Both the position numbers and the translations under genes were made by a program. From NCBI GenBank assembly GCA_046293135.1, contig JBKBPR010000001.1, positions 434,001-498,000 on the forward strand: a stretch of 64,000 nucleotides of DNA, in the 5' to 3' direction. The notes beneath the pieces are model-generated. The model was not told where the DNA came from, made no database searches, and saw only the letters and a program-made list of their open reading frames with translations. Position 1 is the first letter of the stretch. The number at the start of each line of letters is the position of its first letter. The stretch comes from UBA2638 sp046293135 (GTDB lineage Bacteria > Pseudomonadota > Alphaproteobacteria > Micavibrionales > Micavibrionaceae). Positions 1-8,027 of the stretch are shown one piece after another.

Positions 1-155
1 GGCCGGCCTTGTGAGGGAGTATCCCGTCTGCATAACAGCGGGCGTCAGGGTGGGTAGTGCGTCGCTATCTTTACTCTGCTTGTCGGCCAAAGCACCTATC
101 TGAAACAGAATGAGGCCTGTGAGCACGATCTGCAGTTTCAACTTTAGCAACTTCA
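1..155 (-). CDS. Exported protein, N-terminal part only
   Basis: A reading frame begins at ATG 155 on the minus strand and is still open where the window starts, so only about 51 codons are visible. The N-terminus starts MKLLKLKLQIVLTGLILF: positive residues, then a hydrophobic stretch, then a Gly-Ala-Leu-Ala type cleavage region, as in a Sec signal peptide. A GGGGGAAG ribosome binding site lies about 9 bases before the start. The mature part seen so far (Lys/Asp/Ser rich, then Pro/Thr) matches no family I recognise. I infer an exported protein of unknown function. Confidence 0.55.
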
Positions 156-248
156 TTCGACGACTTCCCCCTGACCGCCCTTATCTAGAAAGAGTATCAT
201 TATTATGGTAAACATGAGGTGAAGAATAGATAAAATTGAATCCAATTC

Positions 249-824
249 TTATTGGACGGACAGTGATAAAAATCTATTTAAAAACAGTGATTTGATTGAG
301 TTTGTGTCTTTGGGGGACAGGTCAAGGGATAGAAAATTTTCAGGTTTTTGGCCAAAAAAAGTTAAGGCTTCCTGCTCCTGAAATCCGGCGAGTCTTGTCG
401 CTTCGAGCCATGCGGCGATTTTATCGGCCTCCTTGATGCGCTTGAGCAAGTCTTCGGGCAGGTCGGCGGGTAGTCCAAACCGCAGATGAATAGCGCGTTG
501 CAGCGATTTTTCGTAGGATTTATAATCATCGCCCAGAACAGCCTTGAACGGCGAGATCATATCGCCGATAACATATTCGGGCGCATCGTGAAGCAAAGCG
601 GCGAGTTTCCACTGATTGGTGCATTCGCGCCCCGATTGCGTGAAAATATGCTCGACCAGCAAGCTGTGCTGGGCGACGCTGAAGGGATGATCGCCGATGG
701 TCTGGCCGTTCCACCGCGCAACACGGCTTAAGCCGTGGGCTATATCCTCAATTTCAATGTCCAGAGAGGCCGGATTGACAAGATCCAGCCTGCGGCCACT
801 CAACATTCTTTGCCATGCGCGCAT
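249..824 (-). CDS. HD-domain metal-dependent phosphohydrolase (YfbR-like)
   Basis: This 191-residue protein has the HD-superfamily metal site: His53 in AQHSLLVEH, the His79-Asp80 doublet in AALLHDAPEYVIGD, and a later Asp near residue 134 in KEADKIAAWLEA. The order and the short length fit the YfbR/5'-deoxynucleotidase group of cytoplasmic HD hydrolases, which remove phosphate from nucleoside monophosphates. The exact substrate cannot be read from the sequence. The gene is divergent from ssb across about 90 bp. The start at 824 has only a distant purine-rich site, so the Met at codon 7 (806) is a possible alternative. Confidence 0.75.
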   Translation of the reverse strand: MRAWQRMLSGRRLDLVNPASLDIEIEDIAHGLSRVARWNGQTIGDHPFSVAQHSLLVEHIFTQSGRECTNQWKLAALLHDAPEYVIGDMISPFKAVLGDDYKSYEKSLQRAIHLRFGLPADLPEDLLKRIKEADKIAAWLEATRLAGFQEQEALTFFGQKPENFLSLDLSPKDTNSIKSLFLNRFLSLSVQ

Positions 825-852
825 TTTATCGGGATTATCCTTACTTTGCTCT

Positions 853-880
853 TTTGATTCACTTAACGCATCGTTATAGT
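853..880 (+). promoter_or_regulatory. Candidate promoter for ssb
   Basis: TTTGAT at 853-858 and TATAGT at 875-880 are spaced by 16 bases, about 35 bp before the ssb start. The match to a housekeeping sigma consensus is good at -10 and moderate at -35. Confidence 0.35.
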
Positions 881-913
881 GAGATTCTTATTGAATTTAA
901 AGGAGTAGATAAC

Positions 914-1420
914 GTGGCCGGAAGCGTAAATAAAGTTATTCTTGTTGGAAATTTAGGAGCGGATCCAGATGTTCGCACAATGCAATCAGGTGATCGGGTT
1001 GTGAACCTCTCGATTGCGACCTCGGAGAATTGGAAAGACAAGAGCTCCGGCGAGCGTAAAGAAAGAACAGAATGGCACCGCGTTGTTGTGTTCAACCAAG
1101 GCCTTGTTTCTGTATGTGAAAATTATCTGCGAAAAGGCGCGAAGGTTTATATCGAAGGTCAATTGGAAACCCGTAGCTGGGAGCAAGATGGGCAGAAAAA
1201 ATACACAACCGAAGTTGTCCTTCGTCCGTATCGCGGTGAATTGACAATGCTAGATTCCCGCTCAGGCGGGGCAAGCGGCGCAAATGATTCAAGCGGCGGC
1301 GGGTTTCAGGATAATTCTTACGGCGGCGGCTATGATGGTGGCGGTTCAGGCCAACGCCAAGCGGCAGCGGGCGGAGCGGCCAGCAGAATTGATGAAATGG
1401 AAGATGAAATTCCGTTCTAG
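914..1420 (+). CDS. ssb: Single-stranded DNA-binding protein
   Basis: SSB coats single-stranded DNA in replication, repair and recombination. The 168-residue product begins at GTG 914, chosen because AAAGGAG lies 9 bases upstream and because VAGSVNKVILVGNLG is the normal SSB N-terminus; an upstream in-frame extension to 815 would overlap the divergent HD gene. The OB fold covers roughly residues 3-110 (KVILVGNLGADPDVR, the EWHRVVVF strand, YIEGQLETR). It is followed by a Gly/Ser/Gln-rich flexible linker and the acidic tip DEIPF that binds partner proteins. The ssb-gyrA-coaD neighbourhood is common in alphaproteobacteria. Confidence 0.97.
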   Translation: MAGSVNKVILVGNLGADPDVRTMQSGDRVVNLSIATSENWKDKSSGERKERTEWHRVVVFNQGLVSVCENYLRKGAKVYIEGQLETRSWEQDGQKKYTTEVVLRPYRGELTMLDSRSGGASGANDSSGGGFQDNSYGGGYDGGGSGQRQAAAGGAASRIDEMEDEIPF

Positions 1421-1450
1421 GATTTCAGGATTTTATGGAGAGTATTTGTT

Positions 1451-2002
1451 ATGCGGTATGAGATTGTGAATCGTGCTTTGGTATTTGTCGCCGTTTTTGT
1501 GATGGCTTTTGGTCTTGCGGCTGTTACGGCGGTAGCTGAAGAAGCTGTGGACGCTGCAGATCAGGCGCAAGCCAGTGAAGATGCGGCTTCCGAATCTTCA
1601 GCTTCAATCTCTATTGACGATCCGGATGCGGCGACCTTTCCGCGCCGTTTGGAATTGGCGACCGAAATGCACAAAATTCGCCCCTCCGCCGCGCAGGTCG
1701 ATGCAGCCGTGGAGAGCGTTGCCGCGCAAATGCCGCGTATGCAGGCTGACTCTTTCAAAGCCAGTATGCGCAATATTTTGAATTATCGCGCGATTGAGCG
1801 TATTTCTACGCATGCCATGGCGGAAACCTTTACGGTTGAAGAGCTTGAAGCCATGTTGGAATATTATTCCAAGCCCGAAGCGCAAAGCGCACAGGATAAG
1901 TTCGAGCTATACCAAAATAAAATTTCGCCTGAAATCGTGCGTATGATTGATCAGGGGATTATGAGAATGCGTGCCGGAGACGGAAATTCGTCTGCGCCGT
2001 GA
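1451..2002 (+). CDS. Exported DUF2059 family protein
   Basis: A 183-residue protein with an N-terminal signal peptide (hydrophobic stretch about residues 9-27 ending near Ala-Val-Ala) followed by a low-complexity Ala/Glu/Ser segment. The C-terminal half, with ETFTVEELEAMLEYYSKPEA and the following helix ending MIDQG, matches the DUF2059 pattern: a small helical domain found in exported proteins of proteobacteria, of unknown function. GGAG lies 10 bases before ATG 1451. It sits 30 bp after ssb and 58 bp before gyrA on the same strand, so co-transcription is plausible, but no link to DNA metabolism is evident. Confidence 0.75.
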   Translation: MRYEIVNRALVFVAVFVMAFGLAAVTAVAEEAVDAADQAQASEDAASESSASISIDDPDAATFPRRLELATEMHKIRPSAAQVDAAVESVAAQMPRMQADSFKASMRNILNYRAIERISTHAMAETFTVEELEAMLEYYSKPEAQSAQDKFELYQNKISPEIVRMIDQGIMRMRAGDGNSSAP

Positions 2003-2060
2003 TGAATTTTTGCAGGGTAATCAAAGACTTTAACTGAGTTTGTAAACTGGATGACAAGAT

Positions 2061-4880
2061 ATGAGTGATATGGCTGAAAACATGGATGATGGCGGCACAC
2101 CGATGGACAATACGCCTTCGATTTCTCTCGAAGATGAGATGAAGCAATCCTATCTCGATTACGCGATGAGCGTAATCGTAAGCCGTGCCTTGCCCGATGT
2201 CCGCGACGGATTAAAGCCTGTGCATAGACGGATTTTCTTCGCGATGCGCGAGGGCGGTTATAGCTCTGATAAACCTTACCGCAAGTCGGGACGGGTTGTC
2301 GGGGATGTGATGGGTAAATATCACCCGCATGGCGATCAGGCGATTTATGACGCACTTGTGCGGATGGCGCAGCCGTGGTCATTGCGTTTGCCGTTGATTG
2401 ACGGGCAGGGGAACTTCGGGTCGATGGACGGGGATAGCCCTGCGGCCATGCGTTATACCGAAGCGCGCCTGAACAAGGCCTCCGAAGCCTTGTTGGAGGA
2501 TATTGACAAGGATACGGTCGGTTTCCGTCCGAACTATGATGAGTCCTTGAGCGAGCCTGAAGTTCTGCCCGCGCGTATTCCGAATTTGCTGGTCAATGGC
2601 GCTGGCGGTATTGCGGTCGGGATGGCGACGAATATTCCGCCGCATAATCTCGGCGAAGTGATCGATGCCTGTTTGGCGATGGTGGAAAACCCTGAAATTT
2701 CAACCGAAGAAATCAATATGATTATTCCGGGGCCTGACTTCCCGACGGGCGGTTATATCCTTGGTAAGCGCGGTATTCGCAGCGCCTATCATACTGGCAA
2801 TGGTTCGGTGGTGATGCGGGCGAAAACCTCGTTTGAGGAAATTGGCAAGCGTACAGCGATTATCGTCCATGAAGTGCCGTATCAGGTGAATAAAGGCAAA
2901 TTGCTGGAGCGCCTTGGTGAGGTTGGCCGCGAAAAGATCGTTGAAGATATTCACGAGATCCGCGATGAATCCGACCGCGATGGTGTGAGGGTTGTGATCG
3001 AGCTGAAGAACAATGCGATTGCCGATGTGGTTCTTAATCAGCTTTATCGCCATACGGCGCTGCAAACGAACTTCCCGTGCAATATGGTTGCGCTGCATAA
3101 CGGTAAGCCGCAGATTATGCTGCTGCGGGACATGCTCAAGGCGTTTTTGAAATTCCGTGAAGAGGTTATCACGCGCCGCACGATCTATGAGCTTGGCAAG
3201 GCGCGGGAGCGGGCGCATTTATTGGCGGGTCTATCGGTGGCCGTTGCCAATATTGATGAGGTGATTGCACTGATCCGAAATGCCGCCAGCCCGCAAGAGG
3301 CGCGTGAAGGCCTGCTTGGGAAGCGTTGGGCTGTCCTTGATGTTGCGCCGTTGATCGAGCTGATTGACGATCCTGAATACCCGATTGACGAGGCCAACAC
3401 CTATCAGATGAGCGAAGCGCAGGCGAAGGCCATTCTTGATTTGCGCTTGCACCGTTTGACAGGGCTTGAGCGTGATAAAATCCTTGAAGAATTAAAAGGG
3501 ATTACCGATAGAATTGCGGAATATCTGGCTATTTTGGCCTCCCGCGAGAAGCTGCTGGAAGTTCTGTGCGACGAATTGCGCGATGTTAGAGAGCGTTTTC
3601 ATACCCCGCGCCGCACCGAATTGCTTGATGCGGAGTTTGAGGTCGATATGGAAGACCTCATCCAGCGTGAGGAAATGGTCGTGATGATTACGGGCGGCGG
3701 CTATATCAAGCGCGTTCCGCTTGACACCTATCGTGCGCAGCGCCGCGGCGGTAAGGGGCGCTCCGGTATTGTGATGAAAGAGGATGATTTCATCTCCGAT
3801 CTTTTCGTCGCCGATACGCATACGCCGATTTTGTTTTTCACCAGCCGCGGTATTGTTCACCGCATGAAGGTTTATCAACTGCCCTTGGGTACACCGCAAG
3901 CGCGTGGAAAGGCTCTTGTGAACCTGCTTCCGCTCGAAGCGGGTGAGGGAATCTCGGTCTATATGCATTTGCCGGAGAACGAGGAAGAGTGGGACGATCA
4001 CGACATTATGTTCGCCACCAGCCACGGCTCTATTCGCCGTAATAAGCTCTCGGATTTCAAGAATATCCGCTCAAACGGGTTGATTGCCATGAAGCTGGGC
4101 GAGGGGGAGCGGCTTGTATCGGTTAAGCTCTGTAAAGAAGATGATGACGTGTTGCTGGCCTCCCGCTTGGGTAAGGCTATCCGCTTCCGCGCCAATGATA
4201 TCCGCGTTTTTGCCGGGCGTAGCTCGACAGGGGTGCGCGGTATCAAGCTGGGCAAGAATGATGAAGTGATTTCGATGTCTGTCCTTAATCATGTTGACCT
4301 TACACCCGAAGAGCGCGACGCCTACATGAAAGCGGCAAGCCAGATCGTCGATTCAGAAGATGAGGGTTATGAATACCCTGAAACAACGATTGAGCTATCC
4401 AAGGAGCGCTTTGCCGAGCTGCTATCCAAGGAACAGCTGCTGCTGACCGTGAGTGAAGGCGGCTTTGGGAAACGCACATCATCCTACGAATACCGTGTGA
4501 TCGGGCGTGGCGGTCAAGGTGTTGTCAATATGGCCTTAACCCAGAAAAATGGCGGAGCGGTTGCGGCAACGTTCCCCGTCACCGATGAGCATCAGATTAT
4601 GCTGGTGACCGATAAAGGCAAGCTGATCCGTACGCATGTCAATACTATCCGCGTGACAGGGCGTAGCGCGCAAGGCGTAACGATTTTCAAGGTCGGTACG
4701 GATGAGAAAGTTGTATCTGTGGCGGCTTTGATTGAAGATCAGGACGAAGAGTCAGCGGTACATGAGGGAGATGAAGCGGCTTTGGACGATAATCTTGGTG
4801 CTGCTGAAGACAATTCAGTGTCTCTCGAAGAGAGTGGCGACGATAACAGTGCAACGCAAGACGATAAAGAGGCTGAGTAG
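2061..4880 (+). CDS. gyrA: DNA gyrase subunit A
   Basis: The cleavage-rejoining subunit of gyrase, which introduces negative supercoils with GyrB. The 939-residue protein carries the winged-helix/tower region with the catalytic Tyr132 in AAMRYTEARL, the coiled coil, and six C-terminal beta-pinwheel blades. The GyrA box is intact as QRRGGKG, which separates it from ParC. At the position of E. coli Ser83 in the quinolone-binding loop it has Gln93 (HPHGDQAIYD), with Asp97 at the E. coli Asp87 position. It ends in a strongly acidic tail of about 45 residues, a feature that tunes supercoiling in other gyrases. It may be cotranscribed with the next gene, 2 bp away. Confidence 0.97.
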   Translation: MSDMAENMDDGGTPMDNTPSISLEDEMKQSYLDYAMSVIVSRALPDVRDGLKPVHRRIFFAMREGGYSSDKPYRKSGRVVGDVMGKYHPHGDQAIYDALVRMAQPWSLRLPLIDGQGNFGSMDGDSPAAMRYTEARLNKASEALLEDIDKDTVGFRPNYDESLSEPEVLPARIPNLLVNGAGGIAVGMATNIPPHNLGEVIDACLAMVENPEISTEEINMIIPGPDFPTGGYILGKRGIRSAYHTGNGSVVMRAKTSFEEIGKRTAIIVHEVPYQVNKGKLLERLGEVGREKIVEDIHEIRDESDRDGVRVVIELKNNAIADVVLNQLYRHTALQTNFPCNMVALHNGKPQIMLLRDMLKAFLKFREEVITRRTIYELGKARERAHLLAGLSVAVANIDEVIALIRNAASPQEAREGLLGKRWAVLDVAPLIELIDDPEYPIDEANTYQMSEAQAKAILDLRLHRLTGLERDKILEELKGITDRIAEYLAILASREKLLEVLCDELRDVRERFHTPRRTELLDAEFEVDMEDLIQREEMVVMITGGGYIKRVPLDTYRAQRRGGKGRSGIVMKEDDFISDLFVADTHTPILFFTSRGIVHRMKVYQLPLGTPQARGKALVNLLPLEAGEGISVYMHLPENEEEWDDHDIMFATSHGSIRRNKLSDFKNIRSNGLIAMKLGEGERLVSVKLCKEDDDVLLASRLGKAIRFRANDIRVFAGRSSTGVRGIKLGKNDEVISMSVLNHVDLTPEERDAYMKAASQIVDSEDEGYEYPETTIELSKERFAELLSKEQLLLTVSEGGFGKRTSSYEYRVIGRGGQGVVNMALTQKNGGAVAATFPVTDEHQIMLVTDKGKLIRTHVNTIRVTGRSAQGVTIFKVGTDEKVVSVAALIEDQDEESAVHEGDEAALDDNLGAAEDNSVSLEESGDDNSATQDDKEAE

Positions 4881-4882
4881 AG

Positions 4883-5374
4883 ATGAAAAGGCCAATCGGA
4901 TCGGGTTTGTTTATTTATGACGGTGAATGGGTTGGTCCTTATGCACTTTTGGCATTGTCGACCCTATATTGGGACTATCATTGGTCTAAGATAGTTTTGA
5001 TTATCATGCTTGTGTTGTCGTTGTTTCATATTATGTATGAGCATCGTAACGCGTTTGGAAAAAAAGATGTCGGCAAAAGACAGATTTATAACGCTTTGGC
5101 GGTAATTGTTACCTTTCTTCTCAATCAAACATTTGTTTTTGTTATCTATATGGCTATTTGTTACGCCACGATTGCGAGTAGGCTCAAAAAGAAGAATGAT
5201 ATTTCAACGTTGAATATCAAGAAAAAGACCTTTATGAGAATGTTTCTGATCGCTTTGTTTGCAATCGCTGTGAATACCATGATTGAGATATCGCTTTTAC
5301 CCGAGATTCATCAGGGGATGGCGCAACAGCAGCAGCCCATTACTGGCGTTCCCGGCACGATACGGCAAAATTAA
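4883..5374 (+). CDS. Small multi-pass membrane protein, unknown
   Basis: A 163-residue protein with about four predicted membrane segments: near residues 18-30, 35-50, 70-95 and 115-132. A basic loop (KKKNDISTLNIKKK) separates the last two. It starts 2 bp after the gyrA stop and ends 22 bp before the coaD start, so it probably belongs to that transcript. I recognise no family and no catalytic motif. Its composition is more AT-rich than gyrA. Confidence 0.6.
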   Translation: MKRPIGSGLFIYDGEWVGPYALLALSTLYWDYHWSKIVLIIMLVLSLFHIMYEHRNAFGKKDVGKRQIYNALAVIVTFLLNQTFVFVIYMAICYATIASRLKKKNDISTLNIKKKTFMRMFLIALFAIAVNTMIEISLLPEIHQGMAQQQQPITGVPGTIRQN

Positions 5375-5396
5375 TACCGGAACTGTGACTAGCAGC

Positions 5397-5915
5397 ATGA
5401 CATCAAATTCAATCAGCAATAAATACCGTATCGGCGTTTATCCTGGGACGTTTGACCCGATCACAAAGGGACATTTGCACCTGATCCGTAGAGCCTCGCA
5501 GATGGTTGATAAATTAATTGTCGGTGTGGCTGATAATCCCCGCAAAGGCCCGCTATTCAGCTTGGATGAGCGTTGTGAGATGGTGCGAAACGATATTTCA
5601 AATATGACGGAGAAGGGCTGCGAGATTGCCGTACACCCGTTTAACTCGCTGCTGATCCATTTTGCGGCGGAAATGAAGGCGACCTGTATTTTCAGAGGCC
5701 TGCGCGCCGTATCCGATTTTGAGTACGAGTTTCAAATGACCGGTATGAATGCCAAGCTTGATCCGGATATCGAAACGGTGTTTTTGATGGCTTCGGATAA
5801 ATGGCAGTTCGTTTCGGCGAGTTTTGTTAAGGAAATATGCTCGCTTGGCGGGGATATCGAGGCCTTTGTAACCCCCGATGTTGCCAAGCGTCTGAAGCAG
5901 AAATTTGCAAAATAA
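5397..5915 (+). CDS. coaD: Pantetheine-phosphate adenylyltransferase
   Basis: CoaD transfers AMP from ATP to 4'-phosphopantetheine, giving dephospho-CoA, the penultimate step of coenzyme A synthesis in the cytoplasm. The 172-residue product from ATG 5397 has the family length of about 160-170. It shows the nucleotidyltransferase motif GTFDPITKGHLHLI near its start, the conserved FRGLRAVSDFEYE segment in the middle, and an FVSASFVKEI variant of the usual ISSTxVRE loop. The open frame extends upstream to 5283, but that part overlaps the previous gene and lacks family similarity. Confidence 0.95.
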   Translation: MTSNSISNKYRIGVYPGTFDPITKGHLHLIRRASQMVDKLIVGVADNPRKGPLFSLDERCEMVRNDISNMTEKGCEIAVHPFNSLLIHFAAEMKATCIFRGLRAVSDFEYEFQMTGMNAKLDPDIETVFLMASDKWQFVSASFVKEICSLGGDIEAFVTPDVAKRLKQKFAK

Positions 5916-5977
5916 TTGCTTTTTTGGCGCAAGAAAACTTGACGAACGGTTTTGAAAACCATAAGGTTCGTTTCGTT

Positions 5978-5995
5978 CTAAAGCATTCGCTTTAG
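5978..5995. other. Stem-loop between coaD and tRNA-Lys
   Basis: CTAAAGC (5978-5984) and GCTTTAG (5989-5995) form a 7-bp stem with a 4-base loop, with no U-run after it. Just upstream, GGTTTT and AAAACC lie inside a CGAAC...GTTCG outer stem (about 5943-5970). These may be processing or attenuation structures before the tRNA; they are not a canonical terminator. Confidence 0.35.
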
Positions 5996-6007
5996 CGCGG
6001 CCTTGAT

Positions 6008-6083
6008 GATCGCTTAGCTCAGCCGGTAGAGCAACTGACTTTTAATCAGTAGGTCGAGGGTTCGAATCCCTCAGCGATCACCA
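6008..6083 (+). tRNA. tRNA-Lys (anticodon TTT)
   Basis: The acceptor stem GATCGCT (6008-6014) pairs with AGCGATC (6073-6079), followed by discriminator A and an encoded CCA (6081-6083). D-arm GCTC...GAGC, anticodon stem CTGAC with loop anticodon TTT, and T-arm GAGGG TTCGAAT CCCTC are all present. The 3' end serves as an integration site: its last part is repeated at 8685-8699. Confidence 0.97.
6062..6076 (+). repeat. attL-like direct repeat (inside tRNA-Lys)
   Basis: TCGAATCCCTCAGCG, identical to 8685-8699. The identity begins in the T-loop and ends inside the acceptor stem, a usual crossover zone for tRNA-targeting integrases. Confidence 0.65.
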
Positions 6084-6126
6084 CTATTTCCAACACTTTC
6101 CGGCCAATTTAAATTTTCCAAGTGTG

Positions 6127-6150
6127 TCTGTGGATACAGTATGGATACAG
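6127..6150 (+). repeat. Direct repeats near attL, possible integrase arm sites
   Basis: TGGATACAG occurs twice, 2 bases apart, about 50 bp inside the putative left attachment site. Short direct repeats placed like this are typical arm-type sites of tyrosine integrases. Nothing else supports the call. Confidence 0.3.
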
Positions 6151-6236
6151 CCATCTGCATTTTTTTCATTTTGATTATTAGAAAATTATGTTGAGCGGCT
6201 TCTAATTAATAAAACCTTATTTTTCTTGTGCTCTAG

Positions 6237-6263
6237 TCCTCTTTTGCGTAAAAGCAAAGAGGA
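6237..6263. repeat. Inverted repeat in island left part
   Basis: TCCTCTTTTGC and GCAAAGAGGA form a stem of about 9-10 bp with one bulged base, inside the AT-rich stretch between tRNA-Lys and the first island ORF. There is no U-run. Apart from this and the arm-like repeats I see nothing coding between 6084 and 6365. Confidence 0.35.
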
Positions 6264-6365
6264 TTGTTCTGCTTATGGACGGTCTGGAAAACTTCCACTA
6301 ACAGATTAGAAAAGTTCGAAACAATGATAGAAGTAACTATCTAAGAAACGTTCAGGAATAAAATT

Positions 6366-6608
6366 TTGTGCCTAATAAATCGAATAAGTGAGATAATCAA
6401 AAGGGAATTTGAGGGCTCAGGTGATTTCTTCAAGTTTTTTTTGGGGGTTTTACCCGGCTTATTAATAATTTCAATATTTTTCCTATTATGGGCCTCGCCT
6501 GCCATATTGTTATATCGACTATTAGATGATGAATTTTGGGGATACATTTCTGCAATGGCTTACATATTAGCTTCTCCTTTTATTTTGATGTTTTTTAAAA
6601 AGAAGTAA
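6366..6608 (+). CDS. Small membrane protein of the tRNA-Lys island
   Basis: An 80-residue frame opening at TTG 6366, with AGGA about 10 bases before it. The N-terminal 20 residues are charged (ISEIIKREFEGSGDFFK). They are followed by two hydrophobic segments (about residues 25-45 and 58-76) and a KKK end, a plausible two-span membrane protein. I recognise no family. The base composition is far more AT-rich than the chromosome around it, as expected for island DNA. Real coding status is uncertain because of its length and rare start. Confidence 0.35.
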   Translation: MCLINRISEIIKREFEGSGDFFKFFLGVLPGLLIISIFFLLWASPAILLYRLLDDEFWGYISAMAYILASPFILMFFKKK

Positions 6609-6682
6609 TAAAAATTTTAAAGCCAATAGGTATTTAATTCTGATCATTTTTGAAATATTGGAATAAGAGGAACCTTTTAGTA

Positions 6683-6725
6683 GGGAGTGGGGAGGGGAGG
6701 CTAGCTTAAATACAAAGGGGGGGGG
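6683..6725 (+). other. G-rich tract in island
   Basis: GGGAGTGGGGAGGGGAGG at 6683 is followed by a run of nine G at 6717-6725. Three full G-tracts plus a GG come close to a G-quadruplex motif. It lies between the small membrane ORF and the IS in otherwise AT-rich DNA. Confidence 0.4.
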
Positions 6726-6804
6726 CACCCCAAATATCATTAACAAGGATCTTTTTATATGAACAAAGCGGGTTTTGCTTTAATTGGATTATTTTTGATG
6801 ATCC

Positions 6805-6823
6805 GGTAATCCCCCCAAATTTA
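6805..6823 (+). repeat. IS terminal inverted repeat, left
   Basis: GGTAATCCCCCCAAATTTAG matches the inverted complement of the right end with two extra bases (C, G) in the right copy. Confidence 0.75.
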
Positions 6824-7678
6824 GTTGGGGTATGGAGTAGACAGTTTTAAATTGGTTGCCTCTGCCAGCTTCATGGCTGGTGTGATGCCGCCAAGAGCCA
6901 TATTAGGGCGTTCATTATTGTAAGTCCAGAGCCATTGCGTTGCTGTTATTTGTGCCTCCTCAATCGTTTCAAACTCGTACATATCCAGCCATTCATGGCG
7001 AACGGTGCGGTTATATCGCTCCACATACGCATTTTGTTGTGGCTTGCCGGGCTGGATGTAATCCAGCCGGATGCCTCGGCTCAAAGCCCAGCATTGCAAA
7101 GCATGGCTGATATATTCCGGTCCATTATCGCAGCGAATAGCCTTTGGTTTGCCGCGCCATTCAATGATCTGATCCAGTGAGCGGATCACGCGCCCGGATG
7201 GCAGTGACAGATCGACCTCAATGCCAAGCCCTTCGCGGTTGAAGTCATCCAGAACATTAAAAGTGCGGAATGACCGGCCGTCCTGCAGTTGGTCAGCCAT
7301 AAAATCCATCGATCAAACATCGTTGGGCATCTCTGGCACTGCCAAAGGATCAGGCCGCGCGCGCTTCAAACGCTTGCGCGGCTTGATCCGTAAATTCAGC
7401 TCCAGCTCCCGGTAAATCCGGTACACCCGCTTATGGTTCCAGCCAAAGCCCTTCACATTGCGCAAATACAGAAAACACAGCCCGAACCCCCATCTCTTAT
7501 GCGTATCGGTTAGCCGTAATAGCCAGTCCGCGATCTCGGCGTTCTCATCGTTTAGCCTGGGTTGATAGCGATAGCAGGTTTGCGAGATATTGAAGGTTGC
7601 ACATGCCAGGCGAATACTAATCTGTTTCTGATCAACCGCCCACCGCGCCATGTCTTTGCGCCGCGAAGGGCTTACCAC
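6821..7678 (-). pseudogene. IS3-family transposase orfB, broken by in-frame TGA
   Basis: OrfB supplies the DDE integrase domain of an IS3-family transposase. Read from GTG 7678, the frame runs through the HTH_21-like and linker region (ISIRLACATFNISQTCYRY, KRWGFGLCFLYLR) and reaches TGA at 7313-7315. It then continues in the same frame with SMDFMADQL, the start of the catalytic core. The family has Trp before SMDF, so TGG has become TGA. Downstream the core is intact: first Asp in SMDF, second in IRCDNGPEY, Glu in QNAYVERYN. A restart at ATG 7309 would lack the N-terminal region, so autonomous activity is unlikely. Confidence 0.85.
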
Positions 7679-7938
7679 TTTTTTCCTAAAGCCTCCTTCA
7701 GCAAATCATTTTGCAGGCTCATCTCTGCATACATCTTCTTCAGGCGTTGGTTTTCCTGCGCCATCGCCTTCATCTCGGATATCATCGACGCATCCATACC
7801 GCCATATTTGCAGCGCCATTTGTAAAAACTGGCGCTGCTCATGCCATGCTCGCGACAAAGCTCCGCAACCGGAACGCCGCCCTCCGCCTGTTTCAATATC
7901 TGCATAATCTGTGTTTCGGTAAAGCGTTTCTGTTTCAT
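7672..7938 (-). CDS. IS3-family transposase orfA
   Basis: An 88-residue protein with the HTH_8-type DNA-binding region (KRFTETQIMQILKQAEGG, then LCREHGMSSASFYKWRCKYG). A leucine-zipper-like heptad segment (ENQRLKKMYAEMSLQNDLLK) follows, and it ends GKKW as in the IS407/IS51-like groups. OrfA binds the terminal repeats and, joined to OrfB by frameshifting, forms the transposase. It overlaps orfB at 7672-7678. Confidence 0.9.
   Translation of the reverse strand: MKQKRFTETQIMQILKQAEGGVPVAELCREHGMSSASFYKWRCKYGGMDASMISEMKAMAQENQRLKKMYAEMSLQNDLLKEALGKKW
7678..7684 (-). other. Probable -1 programmed frameshift site of the IS
   Basis: On the minus strand the sequence A AAA AAG lies in the orfA frame just before its TGG TAA end. 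Slipping back one base fuses GKK of OrfA to VSPSRRKD of OrfB. This heptamer is the usual slippery signal of IS3-family elements. Confidence 0.65.
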
Positions 7939-7991
7939 CGTAAAATCTCCTTATCTTGATGATGATAGAAAATTCTACTGCAAAACACCGC

Positions 7992-8012
7992 TAAATTTCG
8001 GGGGGGATTACC
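7992..8012 (-). repeat. IS terminal inverted repeat, right
   Basis: Read on the minus strand from 8012: GGTAATCCCCCCC, then GAAATTTAG. It pairs with the left end at 6805. Confidence 0.75.
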
Positions 8013-8027
8013 GCAGCTCTTGCAACT

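Larger units (their letters stand above)
6805..8012 (-). mobile_element. IS3-family insertion sequence, about 1.2 kb
   Basis: The element carries orfA and orfB on the minus strand, overlapping in the -1 arrangement of IS3-family elements. Its ends are inverted repeats: GGTAATCCCCCC at 6805 and, on the other strand from 8012, GGTAATCCCCCCC, with similarity continuing through AAATTTAG. The exact ends and the target duplication are not certain; CCG occurs on both sides (6803-6805 and 8011-8013). Its transposase is inactivated by an in-frame TGA. The element lies inside the AT-rich tRNA-Lys island, just before the HEPN-like gene. Confidence 0.85.

Noticed and set aside
2061..4880. parC instead of gyrA
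   Set aside because: The GyrA box QRRGGKG is intact and the acidic tail follows the pinwheel.
6759..6804. Short ORF with ribosome site running into the IS left end, as the lost start of the HEPN-like gene
   Set aside because: With the visible CCG duplication removed together with the IS, the two reading frames do not join, so I do not fuse them.
7313..7315. TGA as a recoded Trp codon for the whole genome
   Set aside because: Several normal genes in the window end in TGA at the expected length, for example gspL-pilO and lpxK junctions.
6801..8016. A clean 4-bp target duplication around the IS
   Set aside because: The flanks do not match at 4 bp for any symmetric choice of ends; only CCG is shared.
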